Source: Hirsutella rhossiliensis
Taxonomy: Eukaryota; Ascomycota; Sordariomycetes; Hypocreales; Ophiocordycipitaceae
Assembly: GCF_020360975.1 (NCBI RefSeq)
Contig: NW_025408685.1
Location: 558,001-622,000, forward strand
Reading direction: 5' to 3'
DNA: 64,000 bases
In this document: positions 11,291 through 20,060 of the stretch, in pieces
How positions within the stretch are numbered: the stretch's first letter is position 1
Layout of the letters: each line of letters opens with the position of its first letter
The notes under the pieces: model-generated
What the model was told of the DNA's origin: nothing
Database searches by the model: none
Seen by the model: the letters and a program-made list of their open reading frames with translations, nothing else
Made by a program: the position numbers and the translations under genes

Positions 11291-12373
11291 ATGAAACTCT
11301 GGGACAAAGACAAGAACTACACAGGAGAGCCGTACGACCTCCTCGATGACAAGATCCGAATCTTCATGAGCATCTGCTACAACATCCAAGTGAAACCGTC
11401 ACAATTTCACGCCCTTTTTCCCCGAATCCTCGCCGGAAGAGCACAAACGTTCTACATTGACAAGATCGAATGGACTACCACGTTTAGGAAGGCATACGAT
11501 AGCATCAAACAACACTTTGACACGGAAGTTAACCACGTCCATTACTATACAGATTGGACCACAACCACTTTCAACTCGATTCGTGCCCAAGATGCTTCCA
11601 AATCCCTCCATGAAGTCCTTCAACTACTCTTCGATAAGCTACAACTCTGTCAGAGAGCCCTTGGCCCTGACTACGCAGGAAACATTCCACTGCGTACTAC
11701 GCTTATCATCGCATGCCGTGGTGTACCCGAACTTGAACACGCCCTCTTCAAACCTGCAGCAAAGATCGAGACCCTCTTTGCAGATCTACGATCTTCCGTT
11801 GAGACCCACCTTGCCCGACAGACAAACCCTCAGTACTTGCAAAGCCCTGACGGATCATTTGGACCAACGAATCCGAACAATCAGTACTACCTCGATCGCC
11901 GATACCATAACAACCGCGTACGAGGAAGATACGGATACTCAGGACAACGACCCAATCGCGGATATGGACAAGGCTACAACCGTGGAAGCTACAGGCCCTC
12001 AAGCCATAGCAACTACACCCCTAGCCACACCAATCGCAATTGGACCAAAAAGTGCTTTGTTTGTGGACAAGAAGGTTGCTGGTCAACCAAACACTCTGCA
12101 GAAGAACGACAAGAGGCCAAGGACCAATATGTCGCACGTTGTCAATTCACAGGCATACAACCTCCAAACTTCATAGCCTATCTTATAGACTACGAAGGTC
12201 ATGAGCTTGATGAACTCACTACCGACGACATATGGGAAGAACCTGACAATGGCACCAACAATCACCCTAGACAATGGAGAAGTCTACCAGACGGATCAAA
12301 CCATTGTTCCCGCCTAGCAATTCGTCATTCAAGATCAATATTCAGTGGACAATTTCCCAGGCATCATGATTGA
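11291..12373 (+). CDS. Ty3-like retrotransposon Gag with zinc knuckle
   Basis: Open for 360 codons. The capsid-like helical part (residues about 1-175) contains LAGRAQTFYIDKIEW and the FDTEVNHVHYYTDW segment. An Arg/Gly/Tyr-rich stretch follows at about 195-245. A CX2CX4CX4H knuckle, CFVCGQEGCWSTKH, lies near residue 255 and would bind RNA. The homologous frame continues upstream of the chosen Met without a clear ATG, so the true N terminus is probably lost. This copy lacks the 1-bp deletion that breaks gag in the copy at 54240. It may encode a nearly complete Gag, but the element has no pol of its own. Confidence 0.75.
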   Translation: MKLWDKDKNYTGEPYDLLDDKIRIFMSICYNIQVKPSQFHALFPRILAGRAQTFYIDKIEWTTTFRKAYDSIKQHFDTEVNHVHYYTDWTTTTFNSIRAQDASKSLHEVLQLLFDKLQLCQRALGPDYAGNIPLRTTLIIACRGVPELEHALFKPAAKIETLFADLRSSVETHLARQTNPQYLQSPDGSFGPTNPNNQYYLDRRYHNNRVRGRYGYSGQRPNRGYGQGYNRGSYRPSSHSNYTPSHTNRNWTKKCFVCGQEGCWSTKHSAEERQEAKDQYVARCQFTGIQPPNFIAYLIDYEGHELDELTTDDIWEEPDNGTNNHPRQWRSLPDGSNHCSRLAIRHSRSIFSGQFPRHHD

Positions 12374-12640
12374 CACAGGTGCAGCAAAGTCTCTACAGCT
12401 GGTCATTCCCAGTACATTGCTTTACAGCGAGAAGACCCAAATGTAGCCCTAGACAGCTCGACATCCGGCCAGGCTACCATCAAATTCGGCAACGGCGAAG
12501 CCATTCACTCAATCGGCTCAATCGCCCCCAAAACACCCGTCAGAGGGATAACGTTCCACATCCTTCAGACCCCTACCCCTTTCTTGCTTTCTTTGGCTGA
12601 TACGGACCGTCTTGGTAACTATTTCAACAATATCACAGCA
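12346..12640 (+). pseudogene. retroviral-type aspartic protease remnant
   Basis: IMIDTGAAK carries the DTG active site just after gag. A 1-bp deletion relative to the other copy shifts the frame right after it. A later FHILQTPTPFLL segment is in the pepsin-like region. Coding then stops and no RT follows before the 3' LTR. Confidence 0.7.
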
Positions 12641-12815
12641 ACCACAGAAGAAGAAAAATTGCCAGTATGGGAAGAATTCGTTACAGTCTTAACAAAGCTA
12701 CTTCATTAAGACCCTAACGGAGCCCTGGTCAAGAACCCCTCTTTCCTCACTGTCGTTACATCTTCTTGCCCCGGTCACTACAGCAGCCGCAACCACAAAA
12801 AGAAAAAGTTGCCAG

Positions 12816-12831
12816 TGTGGGAATGGTATTA
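12816..12831 (+). repeat. left piece of a split LTR (194-bp family)
   Basis: TGTGGGAATGGTAT-TA corresponds to the start of the LTRs at 52991, 56122 and 43308. The remainder is on the far side of pogo-1, from 14783. The TA at 12830-12831 is one half of the pogo target duplication. Confidence 0.8.
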
Positions 12832-14780
12832 ACGTAATCTACCCCCTTCCTGGTCACACCCCCTACCTGCTCAAAAATTCCCCACCCAAGCGACCCGCAC
12901 CTCATGGCGAGACAGGCCGACCACCATGACGGAAATTCGAGACCAATCGATTCCACGCGAAGAACGGGTCCTGCTCGCCGTGAAGGCCTATCAGCAAGGC
13001 CAATTCGACAGCGCCCACAAGGCCGCGACGGCATACGATGTCCTCAATCGACAGTCTCTGCTCGACTGCGCGGTGCCCGGCCCCGACGCGACGCGCAGAT
13101 GAACAACCGGAAGTTGACGGCGACGGAAGAGACTGCCCTCGTACAATGGGTCTTGTCGATGGACGAGCGAGGATGCCGCCGACAGTGGTCTACACTCGCC
13201 GCATGGCCAACTTGTTGCTTTCGGAGCGCTGCCAAGAAACTGTCGGCGAAAATTGGGTGCGGAAGTTCGTTGGCCGCCACGACGAAATCAAGGCGAAATA
13301 CTCTCGTCGATACGATTACCAACGTGCCAAATGCGAAGACCCGAAGATGATGCAAGAATGGTACGATCGGGTGGCAATGGCGAAACAGAAATGGGGGATT
13401 CTTGATGAGGATGTCTACAACTTCGATGAGACGGGTTTTCAAATGGGAGTCATTGCGTCGGCAAGAGTCCTTACTCGGTCTGACCGGCGAGGTCGGCCTA
13501 TGGTCATGCAGCCAGGAAATCGAGAATGGGTTACCGTAATTGAATCTATTAATTGCCAAGGTTGGGCTTTGCCGGCGATGGTCATCTTCCAGGGCAAGGT
13601 GCACCAAGCAAGCTGGTACGAGGCAGATGTGCCCAAGGACTGGCAGATTGCCGTGAGCGACAAAGGTTGGACTTCCGACGACCTTGGATTGCATTGGTTG
13701 AAGGGAGTTTTCGACCCATACACACGGCGCCGTACCGTTGGAACACGCCGACTTCTCATTCTCGACGGGCACGGCAGCCATGTTACGCCGGAGTTCGACA
13801 AGTACTGTACGGACAATGCCATCGTGGTACTCCAAATGCCAGCTCATTCCTCACATCTCTTACAGCCTCTGGATGTCGGGTGCTTTTCGCCTTTGAAAAC
13901 GATATATGGGCGGAATGTTCAAGAGAAGATGCTCGCAGGGGTCAACCACATCGATAAAGAGGACTTCCTGCTTCTGTACATCGAGGCCCGCCGACAAGCG
14001 CTCTCCCCGTCGAACATCCGAAGTGGATTCATGGCCACAGGCCTTTCCCCATTCAATCCGACCCGGGTTCTGTCACGGTTACTAGTTCAGGTTGACAGGA
14101 ATGGCAACGACAATGCCAACGATGACGGCGACAAGCACACTCCAAGCCCCCAGAAAAGCTTGGAAGCCCACAAGACACCTTGCAATGTTAGCCAGCTTAC
14201 CACTCACGTGGAAGGACTTCTTCAGCGCCGGCCACAAAATGCGGGCACGCCGGTCTCACAAGCCATAAACCAGCTCATCAAAGGATGTCAAATGGCCATG
14301 CATAGTGCCGCGCTGCTCGCCGACGAAAACAGACATCTTCGGTCAGAAAACCAGCGGCGAAAGAGGAAGAGAGCAACGACGCGAGTATATTGGTGATGGC
14401 GGTGCTCTGTCTGTCGCAGAAGGCACGGCTAAGATAAAGCGACGGCGAGAAAAGGAAGAGGAACGTGCTAGGCGACTGAGGGCAAGGGAGGATGAGCAGG
14501 CAGGGCAACAACTTATCGAGGAGCAGGCCCGACGGCAGACAGAAGAAGAGCTGTGCGTCCCAAGACGGCGTGCACCACCACGGTGTAGTAAATGCAGGTC
14601 ATTTGAACATAATGCCCGGACGTGTAATAGATAGACAGGTCTGAATTTACTTGCTTGTTTGTCTCTTGGAATCAATTGCCGTCTGTTGTGTTCGGTTGGT
14701 CGCGCCATGAGGTACGGGTCGCTTGGGTGGGGAAATTTTGAGCAGGTAGGGGGTGTGGCCAGGAAGGGGGTAGATTACGT
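12832..14780 (+). mobile_element. Fot1/pogo-type DNA transposon, copy 1
   Basis: Inverted ends ACGTAATCTACCCCC at 12832 and GGGGGTAGATTACGT at 14780 extend for about 60 bp, with TA duplications at 12830-12831 and 14781-14782. The transposase inside has three frameshifts. The element closely resembles the intact copy at 24499-26603 but has a shorter coiled-coil coding segment. Confidence 0.93.
12926..14633 (+). pseudogene. pogo-1 DDE_1 transposase (three frameshifts)
   Basis: Coding starts at the ATG at 12926 (MTEIRDQSIPREERVLL). It shifts frame near 13040 inside the psq-type helix-turn-helix and near 13170 after SMDERG, then stays open to near 14380, and shifts once more before the C-terminal charged region. 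The catalytic motifs NFDETGF, LILDGHGSHVT and QPLDVGCFSPLK are all present in the long central frame. The C terminus ends with the zinc motif CSKCRSFEHNARTC. It would bind the terminal repeats and cut and paste the element into TA sites, but it cannot be made intact. Confidence 0.9.
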
Positions 14781-14782
14781 TA

Positions 14783-14900
14783 GTCCATTGTACTCATCTA
14801 GCTAGCTTACGTACACAGTCACGTGTACGGCTGAGGCCACAAAGCTAGCTTCGTGGCCTCCTCCCCCTTTTCGATAGACAAATCCTCATAGCATAATACG
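14783..14900 (+). repeat. right piece of the split LTR
   Basis: GTCCATTGTACTCATCTAG, then CACGTGTACGGCTGAGG and CTAGCTTCGTGGCC, track the 194-bp LTR seen at 52991 with about 20 percent divergence. Similarity fades after the CCTCCCCCTTT segment near 14870, so the end is uncertain. Confidence 0.65.
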
Positions 14901-15710
14901 ACACACCGATCTCCAGGAGCTTGTTCAGAAGTCCTTCACAACCAGAGGTCACAGTTCCTTCCATGACCATGTGAGACATCCAAAACGGCAAGTGCGCCCT
15001 CATCTGCTTCAGGCAGCAAGACACTGGCATAACAATGCAGTCCGAAACGGCCGAACCATTAACAGCAAGCGGAGGAAGAGGAGGTCCAAGCCAAGCCTGC
15101 AGCCTGCAGCGATCCTCGCGACTGAACCCTCTGACACTCGGGCCAGCATGCATTAAAACCCTGCTGAAGAAGATGCCGTCTTGTGCGCGCTGTGCCGCGC
15201 GATATGTGAAGCCCCTGGGACCCAGACAGTCCCTTAGAGTCTTTTCGAGAGAGGAAGTCGAAAGCTTGTGTGTTGTCACCGACAAGATGAGAAGCCACCG
15301 CTCGCAGAAGCGCTCGATCCGGAGAGGAGAACAAAACGGATGACTGCAGCAGCAGCAGTCACTCGCCCTTGCCGCGGATAGAGAAGGACAGTTGGTCGAA
15401 ATCGTCCCATTGAGAGGTGGTAAGCTCATCCTGCCCAAAATTTGACCAACACGAGGACGACTCTTTGTCGAAGCTCTGGTTTGGAAGACCGTGACAGCGC
15501 TTCCCGGCCGCTGGGTGGAGTGAAAAGGACAAGATTTGTGTCCGGCACAAATGACGACAAACCTATGGGCACTCAAGCCATAAAATACTCCATAACGCGT
15601 CTCATGAAGGACAAACAACGCCTGTCGCGCGAATATAACAATCTACAATCTTGTCTCACACCACTGCAGGGAGACTCTCCGTAAGAGTGCAAAAGAAAAG
15701 CAAAGAGAAA
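14901..15710. other. unassigned sequence between LTR remnants
   Basis: Contains open frames on both strands, the longest reaching 257 codons on the minus strand, but I see no domain, signal peptide, splice signals or transposon motif. It could be the interior of an unknown element or decayed host DNA. Confidence 0.4.
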
Positions 15711-15715
15711 CAATC

Positions 15716-16228
15716 TGTCAGACATTTGGCTCCACACGGGTTGGCATCAGGCAATTGATGAGAATTATCTAAAGAACAACAAGCGAGTGAATGAACGCAC
15801 GGAATTGTGTAGCTATTTTATACACAAAAGAAAGGCTTGTTGCCTGCCTACGCATTAGCTGTTGCCTGGCAGGCAACAACGGCTTTGCGTAGTGATATCG
15901 CCTTTTCATGAGTACTCGTTGGTCTAGGTGTGGGGCCACAGCAGCCTTAGTCCCAAAATCCGGGACAGCACAAAACCCCAGGACAATCCTGGGGCCTAGA
16001 AATATACTAGAAAAGTGTTAAGAAGTTAGTACTTCTTCGAAAATACGCTAAAACCTGAGGTACTTAATTCTTAACAGTTGTATTAGTAATTTCCACTACC
16101 GGTATTCTAAGATTGTCCCGGGGTTTTGTGCTGTCCCGGATTTTTGGCCAACTTAACGGCAGTTGTTGGTCAGCCGCGCCTGCCTTTGACCAACGGGTAA
16201 TCATCTTAGGCAGGCTTGATATGCAACA
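15716..16228 (-). repeat. solo copia-family LTR with nested MITE
   Basis: Starts TGTCAGACATTTGG and ends ATGCAACA, matching the LTRs of the second copia element (36021-36252). CAATC is duplicated at 15711-15715 and 16229-16233, proving a true insertion end to end. Without the 283-bp MITE and its TA duplication it is 228 bp, against 232 bp for the copia-2 LTR. The strand is by homology with that element. Confidence 0.92.
15915..16197. mobile_element. 283-bp MITE with CCCGTTGG-type ends
   Basis: Ends CTCGTTGGTC and GACCAACGGG flank a second, inner inverted repeat of about 35 bp (15954-15988 against 16111-16145; core CCGGGACAGCACAAAACCCC). TA is duplicated at 15913-15914 and 16198-16199 inside the LTR. 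The outer left 30 bp match the right terminus of the Fot-like element ending at 52688, so it is probably a non-autonomous relative. No coding capacity. Confidence 0.9.
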
Positions 16229-16478
16229 CAATCCTGTGCTGGGAGCAACAGACTTCCGCATGGAAGGTGCACGAAATTCCAAGACGTGGGTCTGGCGTAA
16301 CTACCCGTGCCACACCCAATGGGGCAATGGGGTGGAAACATGCGAACGATCGTGTCTTTCCGACATTTGGAACGGGCTGCACCCCCCCCTGTCGTTCCGC
16401 CTTAGTCCCCGCATTAGGGGGACCGTAAAGTTGAGTAATTAAACACGCACTGCGACTTATAAACACCACTGCGACTTA
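16229..16478. other. short spacer without a supported gene
   Basis: No domain-bearing ORF. It holds a short tandem of CACTGCGACTTA-like words (about 16447-16476). Confidence 0.5.
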
Positions 16479-16520
16479 AGGGGTTTTCCCGATGATCTAG
16501 CGGATTCCGTGACCCGCCGC
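16479..16520. repeat. orphan Fot-type terminal repeat
   Basis: AGGGGTTTTCCCGATGATCT resembles the ends of the Fot relic at 59404-61431, preceded by TA. No partner end is visible. Another orphan with the same motif lies near 28766-28805. Confidence 0.55.
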
Positions 16521-16546
16521 AACTGCGAGTCAGACATCATAAGAAG

Positions 16547-16885
16547 GGAAGTCTGCAGACTGTTGTTTCTTCTTCCTAGACCACTGAGGGGTCCGGAGGA
16601 TCTCCTATTCGAACGGGGACCCTTGAGGAGTCCGGCATAACTATCACTGGCTCGGGGACCTCGAGAGACTGAACTATCGATCTAAAAGCTAGAAGAGCTA
16701 TTTGATCGGGGAGATGGAACTGATGTTGCTGACGTAGATGACTTACGTGGCCTTCAGTAAGTGGCAAGAAGTGCCCTCTTCCTGATAGAATGTATATTAT
16801 ACCTGAAAACGGGATATCAACTTGGGAGAAGCTTGGAGGGATACAAAAGGGGCTGTTTGGACGTGAAAAGGGCAACTGGGGCAGA
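16547..16885 (-). repeat. Ty3-type LTR fragment
   Basis: Reverse-complement match to 58871-59240, the region following a Ty3 chromodomain. Shared words include GATATCCCGTTTTC, GGCCACGTAAGTCATCTACG and GTCTGCAGACTTCCCTTCTTA (read on the minus strand). It is truncated on both sides and abuts the Crypton 3' end. Confidence 0.75.
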
Positions 16886-17125
16886 GCAATCAACACATGC
16901 ACATCAATAGGATATCCACAGCGGGGTTTTGGTGGCTGATTCAGCGGCTGAGCGCCACAACACCGCAGTTTAGCGTCCGTGCCCTCAGCGGCTTCCAATA
17001 TCCACCCTTGTCCACGGTCGGCCGTCCGGCCGACCGCCGCCCGGAACGCCGCGTCTTGAAGGGCTCTCAAGGCTCGACGAGCTCGTCAAATTACGAGGGG
17101 GAAGGGAAACAAAAATAGTGTATTT

Positions 17126-19380
17126 CTACCTCTTTAGTTGTACAACTTTTGCCTTTCTGTTGGCTCGGAGCTGTTTGCAAAATAAGTCCAGCGAGCAGCC
17201 GGTTTGCTGCTGTTGTAAGTTGACAATGTGCATCGCGGCCTCCTCGCTACACCTGTGGGCCTTCGCCACCTTGCGAATCTCCTTATAACCTCGAGCCGTA
17301 ACGAATACCACTGCAATTCATTTTGTCGCCCGGCGCGCCACCGGCTTCCCATCTACCGTCGAGGTCGGCAATGGCTGGCCCGCCTCGAAGGCCAACCGTC
17401 CACTCGCTCCAGAGCGCCTCGACCATTTTTACTGCTCGGCACATCTGATACCGTGGCGGTGGCTCTGTCTTAACCGTGATCGTATCTGTCGCCGTCGGGC
17501 TCGTGGCACGGCTATCAACAATGCTCGACTGAGCCGAGACGAATCGGCTTCCATCTCCTCGTCCTCCCTGCCCAACGACATCAACCACGGCCGGGGCCGT
17601 GGTGGCAGTGGTGGTCGTCGCGGCCGTAACGGAAGTTGAAACCATTCGAAAAAGGGACGACTGGGCTACCGCAAGACGTTCTTCGGTGGCTCGAAGCTGC
17701 TCGCTTAGCTCTGTTTTAAGCTGGATCGTCCTTGCTTCGTTCCGCGCGTCGATGGATTTAAGATAGTCCGCGAGGACCGGCATCGCCTGGACTAGGACTG
17801 CAAGCTGGCTTGGACGCTCCTCTTCAAGGATGAAGTCCGATAGCTGGTGCGCGAACGGGGCGTAGGCCGGATGCCGGAAGACCGGGTGGTTCCAAACGGG
17901 GCTGCCGGGGTATTTCTTCATCAGGACAACGGAATCCTGCAAGACAACCTCCCGTAAATAGAAGATGAGGTTCGTCGAACCCATCGCTGCCAGGTCGTTC
18001 TCCTGCTCGGTACCGGGACCGAACCGGCCTCGCCAACGGTCCAGCTCGGGCCAGATCATCGAGAGCAGGACCTCCGGCGGCGTCACGCCGGCACGGCGTA
18101 TCTCGAAGCATCCGGCCTGCGGCGGGTGCCCGGCCATCGTACGCATGAACTTGCGAGGCAACGAGTTCAGGTAACAGCCGACCATCTGCTCCTGGTTCCA
18201 ACGACCCGCGCGACGGATCTGGTCTTCGCTAATCCCTTTAGTTCAGCCGTCCTCGCCCCGAGCTGCGGCCGACATGCGTCTTCTTCTGCGACGTGACGCC
18301 GGCGTAGGCGAAGGCCTTGACAACCCACTCGCGCTGTGAGTTGTACGAGAAAGCCGCCGTCCGGCCGGTGCCGTTACCCTTGATTAGCCGGATGTCGTAC
18401 CACGAGGACCGCCTGCTGAAATCGGGAAACGGCTCACTACCGAGATCCCAACGATACAAGAGGTAGAACGAGAGGCCACCCAAGATGCAGATTAGCGGGT
18501 TCCTATTCCGATACGCGCCGGCGGTCTCGAGGCGGCCGTGCTGGTTCTGCTTGCCGGCTCGTGTCGTAAAGATGAGCGGCATGCACCGGTTGAGCCCTTC
18601 CCCGCTAACTCAAAGGTGAATAGGTCTGAGATCTCTGCAGCCCGACGATCGCCGCCACGGGTGAGAAGATAATGGCCAAAGAGGAGATCCACGAGGTCCG
18701 AAAATGACACTCGGGCGATGTGCCGCTGTGGGCCCACAGCTCGTGGCATACTCGTTCGAACTCGGACTCGAGTAACCATCGAGCAGAGTATCGCGGCCTT
18801 TATCGGCATAGTTCTCCCTGTCTCGTTGGGCGTCCCGGCGCTGTAGGGACTTGAGGTACTCTCGTACGTTGTCCTCGCGCGGCGACGGGTGCGTATTCAT
18901 TCCGAGGGCCTTCTGCGTCCGGTAAAGATCCGTGATTGCGGTGACATAAGTTCGGACCGACCGCCAGGCCAGGCGGGTCTCGTCCTGCGGAGTATCAGTG
19001 GCGGCCTTGCGGCTCCTGACCTTCAAGGGCCGACCGGCCACCTCCTCGACGAGGAAGAGGAGGAGCTTCTCCTCTGTGACCGTAGCGCCGTCACAGTACT
19101 GTTTGTGGCGGCAGAATTGCTCGAATTCCTCTTGCTTCGGTGCGTACGCCGAGGTCGTATTCCTTGGCCGAGACTCGTGGATCGCAGAGAGGATCGTCTG
19201 CGCATTGGCGCGTAGCTCCGCGTCGTTTATCGCGTTCTGCCGGATGCGTTGGTCCACTCGTACGCTCGACGGCTTTGCGCGACTCCCTGCCCCTGCCCCT
19301 GCCCCGGCCGCTGCTCCTGCGAGCTTCGGCTTGGGCCCCGCTTTTGTCTTCGCCTTCCGTCGATTTGGCGTCCGGGCCAT
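17126..19380 (-). pseudogene. Crypton-type tyrosine recombinase with GCR1_C-like domain (frameshifted)
   Basis: The ATG at 19380 begins an Ala/Lys-rich N terminus. Core recombinase motifs follow in shifting frames: an N-terminal core-binding part (AWRSVRTYVTAITDLYRTQ), then GGDRRAAEISDLF with a candidate catalytic Arg, then KTHVGRSSGR giving HxxR. WNQEQMVGCYLNSLP carries the nucleophilic Tyr (near 18170). An Ndc10-like stretch (DRWRGRFG) follows, and the C terminus (WSEWTVGLRGG..EIRKVAKAHR) resembles GCR1_C, which binds DNA. At least four frameshifts make it a pseudogene. Cryptons integrate a circular intermediate by recombination. This is distinct from Starship captains, which I considered and did not adopt. 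Confidence 0.85.
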
Positions 19381-19423
19381 GGGATATATCGTGACGGGAA
19401 GACCAAGGCAAGCCTGCGAGTGA

Positions 19424-19742
19424 CCACCAGTCCGGGTTGGAGCGGGGTGGCGCGCGGCGACGAGAGATGCCCTATCTAGCGATCACGATGCGCACCGCCT
19501 GGTCGGGTCGCCCGCTAAAATTCCAGTGGACAGGGCGCCGTAGCGAACGTGAATAGCGGCTTCTCCATCGAATCAGCGACGCAATCAGCGGGGCACCGAT
19601 ATCTGCGTATATCCACGGCGCGCGCCGTTCGGGTGGGGTGGATATCCGCAGATACGATTGGCCCGCCTGGTCGCTGATTCTCGGATTGCCCCACCCGACC
19701 AGATCAGCGGCGCTCAGCAAACCCTCGGATACCATACCAGAC
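19424..19742. repeat. Crypton 5' non-coding region, repeated at 49597-49942
   Basis: This segment upstream of the Crypton start matches 49597-49942 closely, including GGATATCCGC, GATACGATTGGC, GCCTGGTCGCTGATTCT and CAGCAAACCCTCGGATACCA. It contains self-complementary words such as TATATCCAC and GGATATCC. It probably belongs to the Crypton's 5' end. Only this part is present in the second copy. Confidence 0.75.
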
Positions 19743-20011
19743 CATTCCGATCACTGCACCACGGGTCCTAGAGAGGTATCTCCGTATAAATACCCCTTCA
19801 ATGTCGCACAGACAGATAGAAAACATGCATCATCATTTGGACTCAATTGTGCCTGCCCTTATCCTTCCGCCCGCGCTCTCAGCTTGCTGAGAACTACCGG
19901 TACTTTATTGTCATATTATTAGCAACACTGAATCGGTCTTCCTTTAAAAGGGAAGGAAATGTCTAGACATAAGAATAGCTGCCTAGAATAATTACTCAGC
20001 TGCCTAAGATA
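19743..20011. other. spacer with CTGCCTAG-type words
   Basis: No gene. It includes several GCTGCCTA(A/G) and TGTCTAGA words that continue into the tandem unit at 20012. A TGTCTAGACATAAG at 19959 could be the start of an LTR, but no matching end with a target duplication was found. Confidence 0.45.
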
Positions 20012-20060
20012 AATTCCTAGATCTAAGACTAGTTGTCTAGAATAATACCCTGCTGCCTAG
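20012..20060. repeat. left part of interrupted tandem unit 1
   Basis: AATTCCTAGATCTAAGACTAG onward to GCTGCCTAG is identical to the start of the intact unit at 28506-28607. The unit was split here by MULE-1. The GCTGCCTAG at 20052-20060 is the left target duplication. Confidence 0.9.

Larger units (their letters stand above)
10997..14900 (+). mobile_element. gag-bearing LTR retrotransposon, copy 1 (5' truncated, 3' LTR split by pogo-1)
   Basis: Homologous to the complete element at 52991-56314 from the GAACAACAGCCCATTAAG segment onward, so the 5' LTR and leader are missing. It carries gag and a protease remnant but no reverse transcriptase. Its 3' LTR starts at 12816 (TGTGGGAAT), is interrupted at a TA by the pogo element (12832-14780), and resumes at 14783 with GTCCATTGTACTCATCTAG. 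The right end is diverged and placed only approximately. Confidence 0.85.

Noticed and set aside
14845..15618. 257-codon minus-strand open frame
   Set aside because: No domain, biased composition (Ser/Cys/Arg), overlaps open frames on the other strand and runs into an LTR remnant; kept only as unassigned sequence.
17126..19380. Starship captain (DUF3435-type tyrosine recombinase)
   Set aside because: The GCR1_C/Ndc10-like C terminus and small size fit a Crypton better, and no large cargo or captain-at-5'-end layout is visible.
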